Shown piece after piece: positions 44,037-52,576 of a stretch of DNA of 64,000 nt. The stretch comes from Enterobacter pseudoroggenkampii (lineage in GTDB: Bacteria > Pseudomonadota > Gammaproteobacteria > Enterobacterales > Enterobacteriaceae). The position numbers and the translations under genes are program-made. Where the stretch lies: assembly GCF_026420145.1 (NCBI RefSeq), contig NZ_JAPMLV010000001.1, forward strand, positions 1,488,001 to 1,552,000. The letters run 5' to 3'. The notes beneath the pieces are model-generated. The model was not told where the DNA came from. It was given only the letters and a program-made list of their open reading frames with translations, and searched no databases. The stretch's first letter is position 1; the number at the start of each line of letters is the position of its first letter.

Positions 44037-44460
44037 ATTCTATACCTTGCCTTATCCAAAACTGATCGTGAGGATCATCCCCATAAGGCGGTTTTTGATA
44101 CCAGTGCCCCCATTTCTTTTTGGAGGTTTTAGCTCTTTCCTGCGCCCATCCAGCCCCCATCAATAGCGTTTTTGATGGTATCCCGGCGGCATAACCAGCC
44201 GAACCATAATTGAAGTTCCCAAAGGTTGTAGGGATAGCCATGTTTCTACTCATACCATGCGCTCTTGCAATCCTCATGTTTGCCAACACAAGTGCGATTC
44301 CTTCTTTAGGCAACAAAGGTATAACAGCCATATTAACCATCCATCCACTGTGGGTATGTGGCCGAGTATCGTACACTTTTGCGATGGTAAAAAAGATATC
44401 TGTTTCCAAAGAAATGACGGAAAAATATCCGACTAAGGTATTAATCGCATTAAAAATCAA
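44014..44460 (-). CDS. Orphan polymorphic-toxin-type protein (toxin type 44-like domain)
   Basis: Up to 148 residues from a TTG (44460); true start uncertain. The last 70 residues (FGNFNYGSAGYAAGIPSKTLL, then AGWAQERA and PPYGDDPHDQFWIRQGIEYAKKYGY) match what I remember of the polymorphic toxin type 44 domain: NFNYG, AAG, AGWAQ and GDDPxDQxxIxxGI in that order. Such domains normally sit at the C terminus of large Rhs, VgrG or contact-dependent toxins; here there is no delivery domain, so it is either a displaced tip or a small effector. AT-rich. Followed by an overlapping candidate immunity gene. No clear Shine-Dalgarno. Confidence 0.65.
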   Translation of the reverse strand: MIFNAINTLVGYFSVISLETDIFFTIAKVYDTRPHTHSGWMVNMAVIPLLPKEGIALVLANMRIARAHGMSRNMAIPTTFGNFNYGSAGYAAGIPSKTLLMGAGWAQERAKTSKKKWGHWYQKPPYGDDPHDQFWIRQGIEYAKKYGY

Positions 44461-44470
44461 AGAAATTTAG

Positions 44471-44540
44471 GCTGCGCTCTGCTCGGCCTACAGGCAAGCG
44501 TTGCACAATGTAAGCCGGGTAAGCGCAGCGCCACCCGGCA
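44471..44540. repeat. REP/BIME-type element
   Basis: GCCGGGT-AAGCGCAGCGCC-ACCCGGC at 44514-44539 is an enteric REP unit, with an inverted degenerate partner (GCTGCGCTCTGCTCGGCC) at 44471-44488. It marks the junction between the toxin-like gene and the DUF2891 gene. Confidence 0.75.
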
Positions 44541-44559
44541 AGAAAGACGACTCGTTTGT

Positions 44560-45555
44560 TTACTCCAGCGCCAGCAGCGCAAAGCTCGCCAGCCAGTGCC
44601 CGCCGCTATAGTGGCTGCCGACGACATGCCCGACGCTGGCAGCCAGATGTTTCGTCACCGCCTCGCGCAACGCCGGTTGCGCCGGGTGGCTGGCAGGAAG
44701 CACTTTCGCAATGTGCTTCATACACCACGCGCGGCTGAGGTTTAACCCGTCCAGATGGGCAATTTTCGGGTCGGTACGGTCGCTCACCTCCGCCGGGTTC
44801 ATCAGTGCCGTAACGGCGCTCACCTCCGGCAGAAACGCATCAAACCAGGCCGGGAAGTCTTCAGACACCTTGCTCATCAGCAGCGCCTCCGTCAGCGCGC
44901 CGGAAATATACTCGTCTCCGCCGGGTTCATAGTGTGCCGGATAGCGCGTGTCGGCGAGATAAAACCGCTCCGCTGCCGCCAGAATCGCCTGCTCAAGCGC
45001 CTTGTCTCCCACTGCGCGACCGTAATCGAGCGCCAGCGCGAGTGCAAACGCGGTGTTGTAGTGCGTCCCGACGCGGATCGGATAGGTGAGCTTACCGAGG
45101 TAATCCACCAGCCGGTTGCGAATATCCTGGGTGAGCGGTGCCAGCGTCTGGTACCAGCTCGCGGCCTGCGGCAGCGACGACTGCTTCAGCTCCTGGGCCA
45201 GCGCCAGCAGCCAGCCGTAACCATACGGGCGCTCAAACGAGGCGCGGAACGGCGCGGTAAAATAGGCCAGCTCCTTCGCCACGTTCTCTTCGGTCATGTG
45301 CTCGTCAAAAAGCGCGACGATCGCGTCCCGGCACGGTAATTCTGGATAGAGGCGCACGCAGCGCAGCAGCAGCCAGTAGCCGTGCACCGCCGAATGCCAG
45401 TCGAAACAGCCGTAGAAAATCGGGTGCAGTTCGCGAGGCGGCAGAACGTCACCATCATCATTCAGCAGGTGCATGATGTGGTTCGGGTATTCCTGGCGCA
45501 AATAGGTCAAAGGCATGCGGGCAAACGCGTCAGCCTGATGTTGCGTTAATTCCAT
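44560..45555 (-). CDS. DUF2891 family protein
   Basis: 331 residues, soluble, no signal peptide. Features FYGCFDWHSAVHGYWLLLRC, SFERPYGYGWLLALAQEL, VGTHYNTAFALALALDYG and GSHYSGGHWLASFALLALE are typical of DUF2891; the WHSAVHG and HYNTAF motifs and alpha-helical repeats suggest an (alpha/alpha)6-toroid glycoside-hydrolase-like fold, though no activity is known. Third gene of an operon after DUF969 and DUF979 permease genes (9-bp gap), so it may process whatever they transport. Confidence 0.85.
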   Translation of the reverse strand: MELTQHQADAFARMPLTYLRQEYPNHIMHLLNDDGDVLPPRELHPIFYGCFDWHSAVHGYWLLLRCVRLYPELPCRDAIVALFDEHMTEENVAKELAYFTAPFRASFERPYGYGWLLALAQELKQSSLPQAASWYQTLAPLTQDIRNRLVDYLGKLTYPIRVGTHYNTAFALALALDYGRAVGDKALEQAILAAAERFYLADTRYPAHYEPGGDEYISGALTEALLMSKVSEDFPAWFDAFLPEVSAVTALMNPAEVSDRTDPKIAHLDGLNLSRAWCMKHIAKVLPASHPAQPALREAVTKHLAASVGHVVGSHYSGGHWLASFALLALE

Positions 45556-45564
45556 AACAGCTCC

Positions 45565-46551
45565 TTAGCGAAACACGAGGAAATACATGAGGAACACGTT
45601 CACCACCAGCAGGGTTAACGCGGTCGGGATCTGGATCTTGATCACCTGATATTTGTCTTTCAGCTCCAGCAGCGCGGCGGGAACGATATTGAAGTTCGCG
45701 GCCATCGGCGTCATCAGCGTGCCGCAGTAGCCTGCGTACATGCCAATCGCCAGCAGCGGCGCAGGGTTGCCGTGATGCACGTTGATCAGAAACGGCAAGG
45801 CGATACCGGCACTTAATACCGGGAAGGCCGCAAAGGCATTACCCATTATCATGGTAAACAGCGCCATACCCACGCAGTAAATCACCACCAGCATAAAGCG
45901 GCTATCCGGGTTCACAAACAGGCTCACCACCTTCTGTACCGAGTCGCCCGTGTTAGCCACCACGAACACGCCGCCGAGCATGGCCAGCATCTGCGGCAGG
46001 ATCACCGCCCAGCCGATAGTATCGACAAGACGACGAGACTGACGAACGGCATGCAGCGGCGTGCCTTTGGTCAGCCACCAGCCGGTGAGGATCGCCGCGA
46101 CGCAGGCTACGCAAAGCGCCGCCAGTGTGAGCTGCTTCTGATCGAGCAGAAACACGCCGCCGACCGTAACGCCCTTCAGGAATAACGTGCCCAGCACCGT
46201 CACCACCGGGATCATCAGCGCGGGCAGGAACAGCCAGTTTTTGAGCCGGTTCGATGAGGCAACGCGCTCCTCCTCGGTCGACATTTTATAGTGCCCTTTC
46301 CCGACCAGACCAAACCCCGCCAGCAGCGCGATGGCGATAACGCCGCCGCCGATAATCCGGTACGCCAGCGATTTGCCGAGTTCCTGAACCATCAGATCGC
46401 CAAACAGGAAGATCCCGCCAAACAAGAACCAGAACAGCGCGGTGGTAAAGCGCTTCGGATTGGCGCGATCGCGCAGGGTCATCACAACCAGCAGCATCAC
46501 GACAAAGCCAATCAGGTAGTACACGCGGTTAATGGTGATAAGCGTCATCAT
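45565..46551 (-). CDS. DUF979 membrane protein (permease subunit)
   Basis: 328 residues with about nine hydrophobic helices, matching DUF979. The start ATG (46551) overlaps the DUF969 stop (ATGA), and the longer frame is unsupported. DUF969 and DUF979 are almost always paired and are thought to form a transporter; in some genomes they are near pyroglutamyl-peptidase genes, hinting at a 5-oxoproline-like substrate, but here they are with DUF2891. The helices contain VNPDSRFMLVVIYCVGMALF and GYCGTLMTPMAANFN, which suggest a substrate path in the ion-transporter superfamily. Confidence 0.85.
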   Translation of the reverse strand: MMTLITINRVYYLIGFVVMLLVVMTLRDRANPKRFTTALFWFLFGGIFLFGDLMVQELGKSLAYRIIGGGVIAIALLAGFGLVGKGHYKMSTEEERVASSNRLKNWLFLPALMIPVVTVLGTLFLKGVTVGGVFLLDQKQLTLAALCVACVAAILTGWWLTKGTPLHAVRQSRRLVDTIGWAVILPQMLAMLGGVFVVANTGDSVQKVVSLFVNPDSRFMLVVIYCVGMALFTMIMGNAFAAFPVLSAGIALPFLINVHHGNPAPLLAIGMYAGYCGTLMTPMAANFNIVPAALLELKDKYQVIKIQIPTALTLLVVNVFLMYFLVFR

Positions 46552-47270
46552 TGCGCGGCCTCCTGCGTACCCTGCTCTGCACGCCAGGCCATCACGTCGC
46601 GACGGATACTTGCATCGAGGCGCAGCAGGCGCGTCATATGAATAATCAACGCCGCAATGGCGGTTGGAATGGCCCACAGGCCGATATGCAGCGGTTCAAT
46701 GCCCTGAATGCCATTCTCTTTCAGGAACGCGTCGATCAGCAGCACCGCTCCAAAGGCGATAAAGATATCTTCCCCAAAGAAGACCGCGATGTTGTCGCAC
46801 GCGGCGGCGTGGGCTTTGATTTTGTCGCGAATGTGCTGCGGCAGCTCGCCATATTCGTTCAGCGCCGCCCCTTCGGCCATCGGCGCCAGCAGCGGGCGCA
46901 CCGTCTGGGCGTGACCGCCCAGCGACATCAGACCCAGCGCGGCGGTACCTTCACGGGCGACAAAATAGAGCATCAGAATACGCGCTGAGGTGGCGCTGGC
47001 GATCTTCGCCACCCAGGCCTGGGCGCGCTCTTTAAGCCCGTAATATTCCAGCAGACCAATCACCGGCAGGATCAGGATGAAGGTGGCCAGCGATCGGCTA
47101 TTGACGAATTTCTCGCCGAAGGTCTCCAGCAGCATGCCGAAATCCATCCCGACCAGCAGACCCGTCGCCAGCCCCGCCACCACGACCACCAGCAGCGGGT
47201 TGAAGCGCAGTGCAAAACCAATAACCACGATCGGTATCCCGATCAGCGGCAGCAGCGTAGTACCGTCCAT
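46548..47270 (-). CDS. DUF969 membrane protein (permease subunit)
   Basis: 240 residues, about six hydrophobic segments, matching DUF969 (opening PLIGIPIVVIGFALRFNPLLVVVVAG, divided at FALRFNPL; later VNSRSLATFILILPVIGLLE and ACDNIAVFFGEDIFIAFGAVLL). First gene of the DUF969-DUF979-DUF2891 operon. Divergent from a MarR-like regulator with a 200-bp AT-rich promoter region between. Role as transporter half is inferred from pairing. Confidence 0.85.
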   Translation of the reverse strand: MDGTTLLPLIGIPIVVIGFALRFNPLLVVVVAGLATGLLVGMDFGMLLETFGEKFVNSRSLATFILILPVIGLLEYYGLKERAQAWVAKIASATSARILMLYFVAREGTAALGLMSLGGHAQTVRPLLAPMAEGAALNEYGELPQHIRDKIKAHAAACDNIAVFFGEDIFIAFGAVLLIDAFLKENGIQGIEPLHIGLWAIPTAIAALIIHMTRLLRLDASIRRDVMAWRAEQGTQEAAQ

Positions 47271-47470
47271 AACGTTTACCCTATCGAAAGTGAGCGTTGC
47301 GCGCCGACGGCTATTTTTTTAATTTGCGGCGAGCGATGTTGTGTTTTGTTGGCAGGCTTCGCAAAACCTGCGCTAAAAAGCTATATCTGAACCTCAAAAA
47401 CATGTAAACAAATTATCAATAAAATGTTCTTATTTTATCGATGAGTTTACATTTCTGGCTAAGGAACGTT

Positions 47471-48016
47471 ATGACCTCAGAAAAGAGTGCTTCACCCGAT
47501 CGCGACGATATCAACGATGGCCGGATCGTCTCTTCCCGCCATCTGGTATCCGAGCGCTGCGCGGAGTTATCAGAGCTGGAATATGCGCTGATCATGACCA
47601 GCAACGCGTTTAACAAATGGATGGTGCGGTGCATGACGGCAGCCGGCGAGCCCGATATGGGCGCCTTTGACGTTTCGCTGCTGCATCACGTGAACCACCG
47701 CGACCGCAAGAAAAAGCTGGCCGATATCTGCTTCGTCCTCAACGTGGAAGATACCCACGTGGTGACCTATGCCCTGAAAAAGCTGGTCAAAGCAGGCTAC
47801 GTGACGAGCGAGAAAGCGGGTAAAGAGCTCTTTTTCTCTACCACGGAGGAAGGGAAAGCGCTGTGCATGAAATATCGGGACGTGCGGGAAGCGTGTCTGA
47901 TTGCGATCCACGCGGAGAGCGGCATTGCCGGGAAGTCGATTGGCGAGACCGCGCAGCTGTTACGCACGATCTCCTCCCTGTATGACACCGCCGCCCGGGC
48001 GGCGGCGTCACTGTAA
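47471..48016 (+). CDS. MarR-like winged-helix regulator
   Basis: 181 residues from ATG 47471 (AAGGAACGTT upstream). Centre: DVSLLHHVNHRDRKKKLADI then DTHVVTYALKKLVKAGYVTSEKAGKELFF is a winged helix of the MarR type, with the recognition helix in VEDTHVVTYALKKL. It probably controls the divergent DUF969/979/2891 operon. The stop codon abuts the stop of the convergent glgX gene (no intervening base), so no separate terminator exists between them. Confidence 0.82.
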   Translation: MTSEKSASPDRDDINDGRIVSSRHLVSERCAELSELEYALIMTSNAFNKWMVRCMTAAGEPDMGAFDVSLLHHVNHRDRKKKLADICFVLNVEDTHVVTYALKKLVKAGYVTSEKAGKELFFSTTEEGKALCMKYRDVREACLIAIHAESGIAGKSIGETAQLLRTISSLYDTAARAAASL

Positions 48017-50092
48017 CTAAGGTCGTCGGAACAGCGTAATGCTGCGACCGGCCAGTTCATATTCTACGGTTTCGGTGATCGCTGTCCCGGTGGCAGCGTC
48101 ATCCGCCGTAGACAGCTCCAGCACCCATCCCCCTTCGCCAAACTGCGGGATCTGGAACGGCACGGTGCCTTCAAACGGGTTGAACAGCATCAGCACGTCG
48201 TGCCAGATACCGTCCTCCTGCCGAAGATCCGGCCTGCTGATGGAGACCCCAAGCGTCGAACCTTCATCCCACTGCTCGGCCTGCTGTGGACCGCCTCCGG
48301 CATTGAACCAGCGGATCTCCAGCCCGTCGCGCCAGCTCTCACGACGCAGCAGCGGCTGTTGCGCGCGCAGGGCAATCAACCGCCGGGTGAACTCGCGCAG
48401 CGCGGCGTCATTTTCGGACAGCCCTTTCCAGTCGATCCATGAGATCTCACTGTCCTGGCAGTACCCGTTGTTGTTCCCCTTCTGCGTACGGCCAAACTCG
48501 TCCCCGGCCAGCAGCATCGGCGTGCCGTGGGAGAACAGCAGCGTGGTCAGGAAATTACGCTTCTGCCGTTCTCGGGTAGCAATAATATCTGGGTTCTCCG
48601 TCGGCCCTTCTTCGCCATAGTTGTAAGAACGGTTATCGTTATGCCCGTCGTTATTGTCCTCGCCGTTGTCGGCGTTATGCTTTTCGTTGTACGACACCAG
48701 GTCATTCAGCGTAAAGCCGTCATGGGCGGTGATGAAGTTGACGCTGGCCCACGGACGACGTCCGCGCAGATCGTACAGATCGCCGGAGCCGAGCAGCCGC
48801 GCGGCAAAGTCCGTGGAGACGTTATCCCCCTTCCAGTACTCGCGAACGGTGTCGCGGTACTTATCGTTCCACTCCCCCCAGCCCGGCGGGAATCCGCCCA
48901 CCTGATAGCCGCCGGGACCGATATCCCAGGGTTCACCAATCAGCTTGAGTCGGGATAAGACCGGATCCTGAGTCATGGCATCGAAGAAACCGCCGCGCGG
49001 GTCAAACCCTTCAGGCTCGCGGCCCAGAATCGTCCCCAGATCGAAACGAAAACCGTCAATGTGCATCGATTCCGCCCAGTAGCGCAGGGAGTCCATCACC
49101 ATCTGCAGCACGCGCGGGTGCGAGGTGTTGACCGTATTTCCCGTCCCGGTGTCGTTGATGTAATACCGGTGCTGGTCCGGGAGCGTGCGGTAATAGCTGT
49201 AGTTATCAATCCCCTTAAACGAGAGCGTCGGGCCAAGCTCGTTCCCTTCCGCCGTGTGGTTGTACACCACGTCCAGAATCACCTCGATGCCCGCGTCATG
49301 ATAGGCGCGCACCATATCGCGAAAGCCCTGAATCCCCGCCGGGCCGTAGTAGCGCGACGCCGGAGCAAAGAAGCCCAGCGTGTTATAGCCCCAGAAGTTC
49401 TTCAGGCCGCGGTCGAGCAGATGCTGATCGTCCGGGAACCAGTGAACCGGCAGCAGCTCCACTGAGGTAATGCCCAGGCTTTTGATGTAGTCGACCGAGG
49501 CTTTATGCCCCATCCCCTCAAACGTTCCGCGCAGCTCGGGCGGAATGGCCGGGTTCATCTGGGTAAAGCCCTTCACGTGGCTCTCATAGACAACGGTATG
49601 CGGCCAGGGCACGTTCGGCCGGTTGTTGTCCTGCCAGTCAAAGGCGTTCGGGTCGATGACCCTGCCTTTCGGCGTAAACGGCGCGCTGTCTCGCGTATCA
49701 AAGCTCAAATCCAGCTCGTCATGCCCCAGCTCATAGCCGAAATGGGCGTCGTTCCAGTCGATGTCACCCACCAGTTCGCGGGCGTAGGGGTCGATAAGCA
49801 GCTTATGCGGGTTGAAGCGATGACCGTTTTCCGGGTCGTAGGGGCCGTAGACGCGATAGCCATACAGCGCCCCAGGCTTCAGGTCGGGCACATAGCCGTG
49901 CCAGACCTCATGGGTATATTCCGGCAGTTCCAGCCGGGCGATTTCGGTTTTCCCGGACGGGTCAAACAGACAGAGTTCCACCCGCTCAGCGTGAGCGGAG
50001 AACAGCGCGAAGTTGACCCCCTTCCCATCATAATTCGCACCCAACTGCTGGCCATGACCGGCCCGAATTTCAAACGTTGTATCCTTTGCCAT
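48017..50092 (-). CDS. glgX: Glycogen debranching enzyme GlgX/TreX type
   Basis: 691 residues, GH13 isoamylase-type debranching enzyme hydrolysing alpha-1,6 branches to release maltodextrins. CBM48 at residues about 10-110 (GVNFALFSAHAERVELCLFD), then the (beta/alpha)8 barrel with VVYNHTAEG, nucleophile in GFRFDLGTILGRE, acid/base in KLIGEPWDIGPGGY and third acid in FITAHDGFTLNDLVSYNEK. C-terminal beta domain closes it. Third gene of treZ-treY-glgX, 15 bp after treY. In this context it works like TreX, feeding linear chains to TreY. A second glgX in the glycogen operon elsewhere is possible. Confidence 0.93.
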   Translation of the reverse strand: MAKDTTFEIRAGHGQQLGANYDGKGVNFALFSAHAERVELCLFDPSGKTEIARLELPEYTHEVWHGYVPDLKPGALYGYRVYGPYDPENGHRFNPHKLLIDPYARELVGDIDWNDAHFGYELGHDELDLSFDTRDSAPFTPKGRVIDPNAFDWQDNNRPNVPWPHTVVYESHVKGFTQMNPAIPPELRGTFEGMGHKASVDYIKSLGITSVELLPVHWFPDDQHLLDRGLKNFWGYNTLGFFAPASRYYGPAGIQGFRDMVRAYHDAGIEVILDVVYNHTAEGNELGPTLSFKGIDNYSYYRTLPDQHRYYINDTGTGNTVNTSHPRVLQMVMDSLRYWAESMHIDGFRFDLGTILGREPEGFDPRGGFFDAMTQDPVLSRLKLIGEPWDIGPGGYQVGGFPPGWGEWNDKYRDTVREYWKGDNVSTDFAARLLGSGDLYDLRGRRPWASVNFITAHDGFTLNDLVSYNEKHNADNGEDNNDGHNDNRSYNYGEEGPTENPDIIATRERQKRNFLTTLLFSHGTPMLLAGDEFGRTQKGNNNGYCQDSEISWIDWKGLSENDAALREFTRRLIALRAQQPLLRRESWRDGLEIRWFNAGGGPQQAEQWDEGSTLGVSISRPDLRQEDGIWHDVLMLFNPFEGTVPFQIPQFGEGGWVLELSTADDAATGTAITETVEYELAGRSITLFRRP

Positions 50093-50107
50093 TTTCGTTC
50101 TCCACGA

Positions 50108-52576
50108 TTATTCGCAGGTAAGCAGAACCAGTACACATCCCTTTTCTGACGTTAAATCCAGCGTTTCTTGCAGCATGCGGCTTTCGCCGCTGAACAGATC
50201 CCGATAGCGCTTCCCGGCCAGTTCGTCGGGTAACGCGACCGTGGTATTGACCCACAGCTGATGATTATCGGTGACGTCAAAAACCAGACGCGGCACGGCA
50301 ACAATCAGCACCTCGCCGTCCTTAACGCGCGCATAGACAATCAGGTTATCCTCGCGATCGCCGCTGACCTTAAGCGGCAGCCAGTCGCCGTAGCGGAAAA
50401 GCGCGTCGTAGTGCGGTCGAAGCCGCAGCAGCGTGGCGGTAACGAACTGTTTGACCCTGCCGTCACGCCAGCATATCGGGTTGTCAAACACCCCGGCATC
50501 CGCCGCGCTGAGGTGCTGCACCAGGGCCGGAAAGTCCGGCTCCCGTCGGTTATCCGGGTCGACAAGGCTAAAATTAAGCGCCTCGCTGCCCTGATAGATA
50601 TCCGGGACGCCGGGCGCCGTCAGCTTGATCACCGTCTGGCTGAGGCTGTTCATCAGCCCGGCGCGGATAAAGGGCTGCATCGCCTCGCTGAAATCGTGCA
50701 GGAACAGGGTGTTGTCCGGTGAAAGCAGGTGCCGTGCATAGCTCAGCACCACGCTCTCATAGCTCTCGTTGCTGTCGATCCAGTCGGTGCGCTGCTTCGC
50801 CTCGCGCAGCGCTTTCTCAAGGAAGCCAAGGAAACGTTCTTCCAGTGATTTCAGCCCGTCGGCGTCGTCCGGTGACAGCGTGGCGGGCCAGACGCCCGCC
50901 AGCGCCTGGTAGATCATCCAGGTATCGGCGGCGTTCGGCGCGGTACCGTCATTGAGAAAACGCACCTGGGTCTGGTTCATCTGCCGCCAGCGGGCCAGGT
51001 TTTCACCCCACCGTTCCGGGGCTTCCGTCAGGGTGTAGAGACGCGCCCGGGCATCTTCCCCGCGCTTGGTATCGTGCGTGGAGGTGCCCAGCAGCGCGTC
51101 GGGCTGACGGGCCTGGCGAATACGCATCTCCTGGTGGAAGCGGGATAATGAAAACGCGCGCGGCGTCGGGTCGGCCCCCACTTCATTGAGCGCCAGCTCC
51201 AGGTTGTGGCGGAAGAACAGCGTGTCTTCAACGGATTTCGCCATCAGCGGCCCGGTGAGCTGCTGGAAGCGGGTCCTGAACAGCGCGGCGGTGTCGCAGC
51301 ACGCTTCCGGCAGGTCGCCGGTAAGAATGCGCACGATCAGGCTGAGCGCCGCTTCCGACGTCTCCACGCTGGCAACCACGCGGTTAAGCAGCGCCACGTC
51401 CGTCTGGGTTAACCCCTCGCGAGTGCCATAGGTGCGGTAGACCGGAAACGCAATAAGCAGTTCGCGCAGCGCGTGGCGGATTTCCTCGCGCGGCAGCGCA
51501 ACCTCATTGCGGCGGGCCAGATCGTCAGCAAGGTTCAGCAGCGTGGTGAATTCACCCTCAAAATTACGATCGGCCATCAGGCCTTTGGCATCGCGCAGTT
51601 CCGCGTGGCGATCGACCGTGATGCCCAGCGTCTCGTCGTGGATGGTCTCCAGGCGCGACAGACTATCGTCGTCGACCAGCACTTCCGCCAGCGAGGCGAT
51701 AAACTCGTAGCCGGTGGTACCGGATACCGGCCAGTCAGAGGGGAGCTGTTCCCCTTTGGCGAGAATCTTTTCGACCGTAATGTAGCAGTCGGGCCCGGTG
51801 GCCTGCCGCAGGTGCTGCAGATAGCCCAGCGGATCCGCCAGGCCGTCGACATGGTCAATGCGCAGGCCGTCCACCACGCCCGCGTGGACCAGCTCAAGGA
51901 TCAGCCGGTGCGTGTCGTCGAAGACCGCATCATCTTCAACCCGAACGCCGACCAGCCCGGTGATCTCAAAGAAGCGCCGCCACGAGAGCTGCTTCGGCGC
52001 TTCCCGCCAGGACATCAGCCGCCAGCTTTGCGCGTCGTGCAGCTCGGCAATGCTCTTCTCCTCGCTGTACGTGCCGGGGTTGAGCGGATACTCGGCGTCG
52101 TAGTAGACCAGCGCGGCCTTTTTCGTGACAGTGTCACGTTTTAGCGTGATAGCTCCCTTCTCCAGCTCCGCCTCAAAGGTGTCGCCAAGAAACGGCAGCG
52201 TTAGCGGTCGCGACCCGTCGATATCGAAGTAGCGGAAATAGCGGCTCTGCTGGCCATATTCAATTACGTCGCGCCACCAGAGGTTTTCCAGCGAGGTGGA
52301 CATATGGTTCGGGACAATGTCCAGAATCAACCCCATGCCGGCCTGCTTGAGCGCGGCGGCCATGCGGTCAAACCCGTCTCGCCCGCCGATGGCGGGGTCG
52401 ATTTCATTCGGGTTGGTTACGTCATAGCCGTGGGTGGACCCCGTCGTGGCAGTGAACACGGGCGACGCGTAAAGGTGGCTGATGCCGAGGTCCTTCAGAT
52501 ACGGCACCAGCGCCACAACGCGGTCAAACGTCATGCCGTTACGGAACTGAATTCGGTACGTGGCGGAAGGGATCAT
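50108..52576 (-). CDS. treY: Maltooligosyltrehalose synthase TreY
   Basis: 822 residues, GH13; converts the reducing-end alpha-1,4 bond of maltodextrins to alpha,alpha-1,1, giving maltooligosyltrehalose. Typical elements: opening PSATYRIQFRNGMTFD, DIVPNHMS, nucleophile in GLRIDHVDGLADPLGYL, acid/base in YITVEKILAKGE, third acid in TSTHDTKRGEDARARL, and a TreY-specific insertion of long helices. It overlaps treZ by 4 bp (ATGA). With TreZ it makes trehalose for osmotic or desiccation protection. Confidence 0.95.
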   Translation of the reverse strand: MIPSATYRIQFRNGMTFDRVVALVPYLKDLGISHLYASPVFTATTGSTHGYDVTNPNEIDPAIGGRDGFDRMAAALKQAGMGLILDIVPNHMSTSLENLWWRDVIEYGQQSRYFRYFDIDGSRPLTLPFLGDTFEAELEKGAITLKRDTVTKKAALVYYDAEYPLNPGTYSEEKSIAELHDAQSWRLMSWREAPKQLSWRRFFEITGLVGVRVEDDAVFDDTHRLILELVHAGVVDGLRIDHVDGLADPLGYLQHLRQATGPDCYITVEKILAKGEQLPSDWPVSGTTGYEFIASLAEVLVDDDSLSRLETIHDETLGITVDRHAELRDAKGLMADRNFEGEFTTLLNLADDLARRNEVALPREEIRHALRELLIAFPVYRTYGTREGLTQTDVALLNRVVASVETSEAALSLIVRILTGDLPEACCDTAALFRTRFQQLTGPLMAKSVEDTLFFRHNLELALNEVGADPTPRAFSLSRFHQEMRIRQARQPDALLGTSTHDTKRGEDARARLYTLTEAPERWGENLARWRQMNQTQVRFLNDGTAPNAADTWMIYQALAGVWPATLSPDDADGLKSLEERFLGFLEKALREAKQRTDWIDSNESYESVVLSYARHLLSPDNTLFLHDFSEAMQPFIRAGLMNSLSQTVIKLTAPGVPDIYQGSEALNFSLVDPDNRREPDFPALVQHLSAADAGVFDNPICWRDGRVKQFVTATLLRLRPHYDALFRYGDWLPLKVSGDREDNLIVYARVKDGEVLIVAVPRLVFDVTDNHQLWVNTTVALPDELAGKRYRDLFSGESRMLQETLDLTSEKGCVLVLLTCE

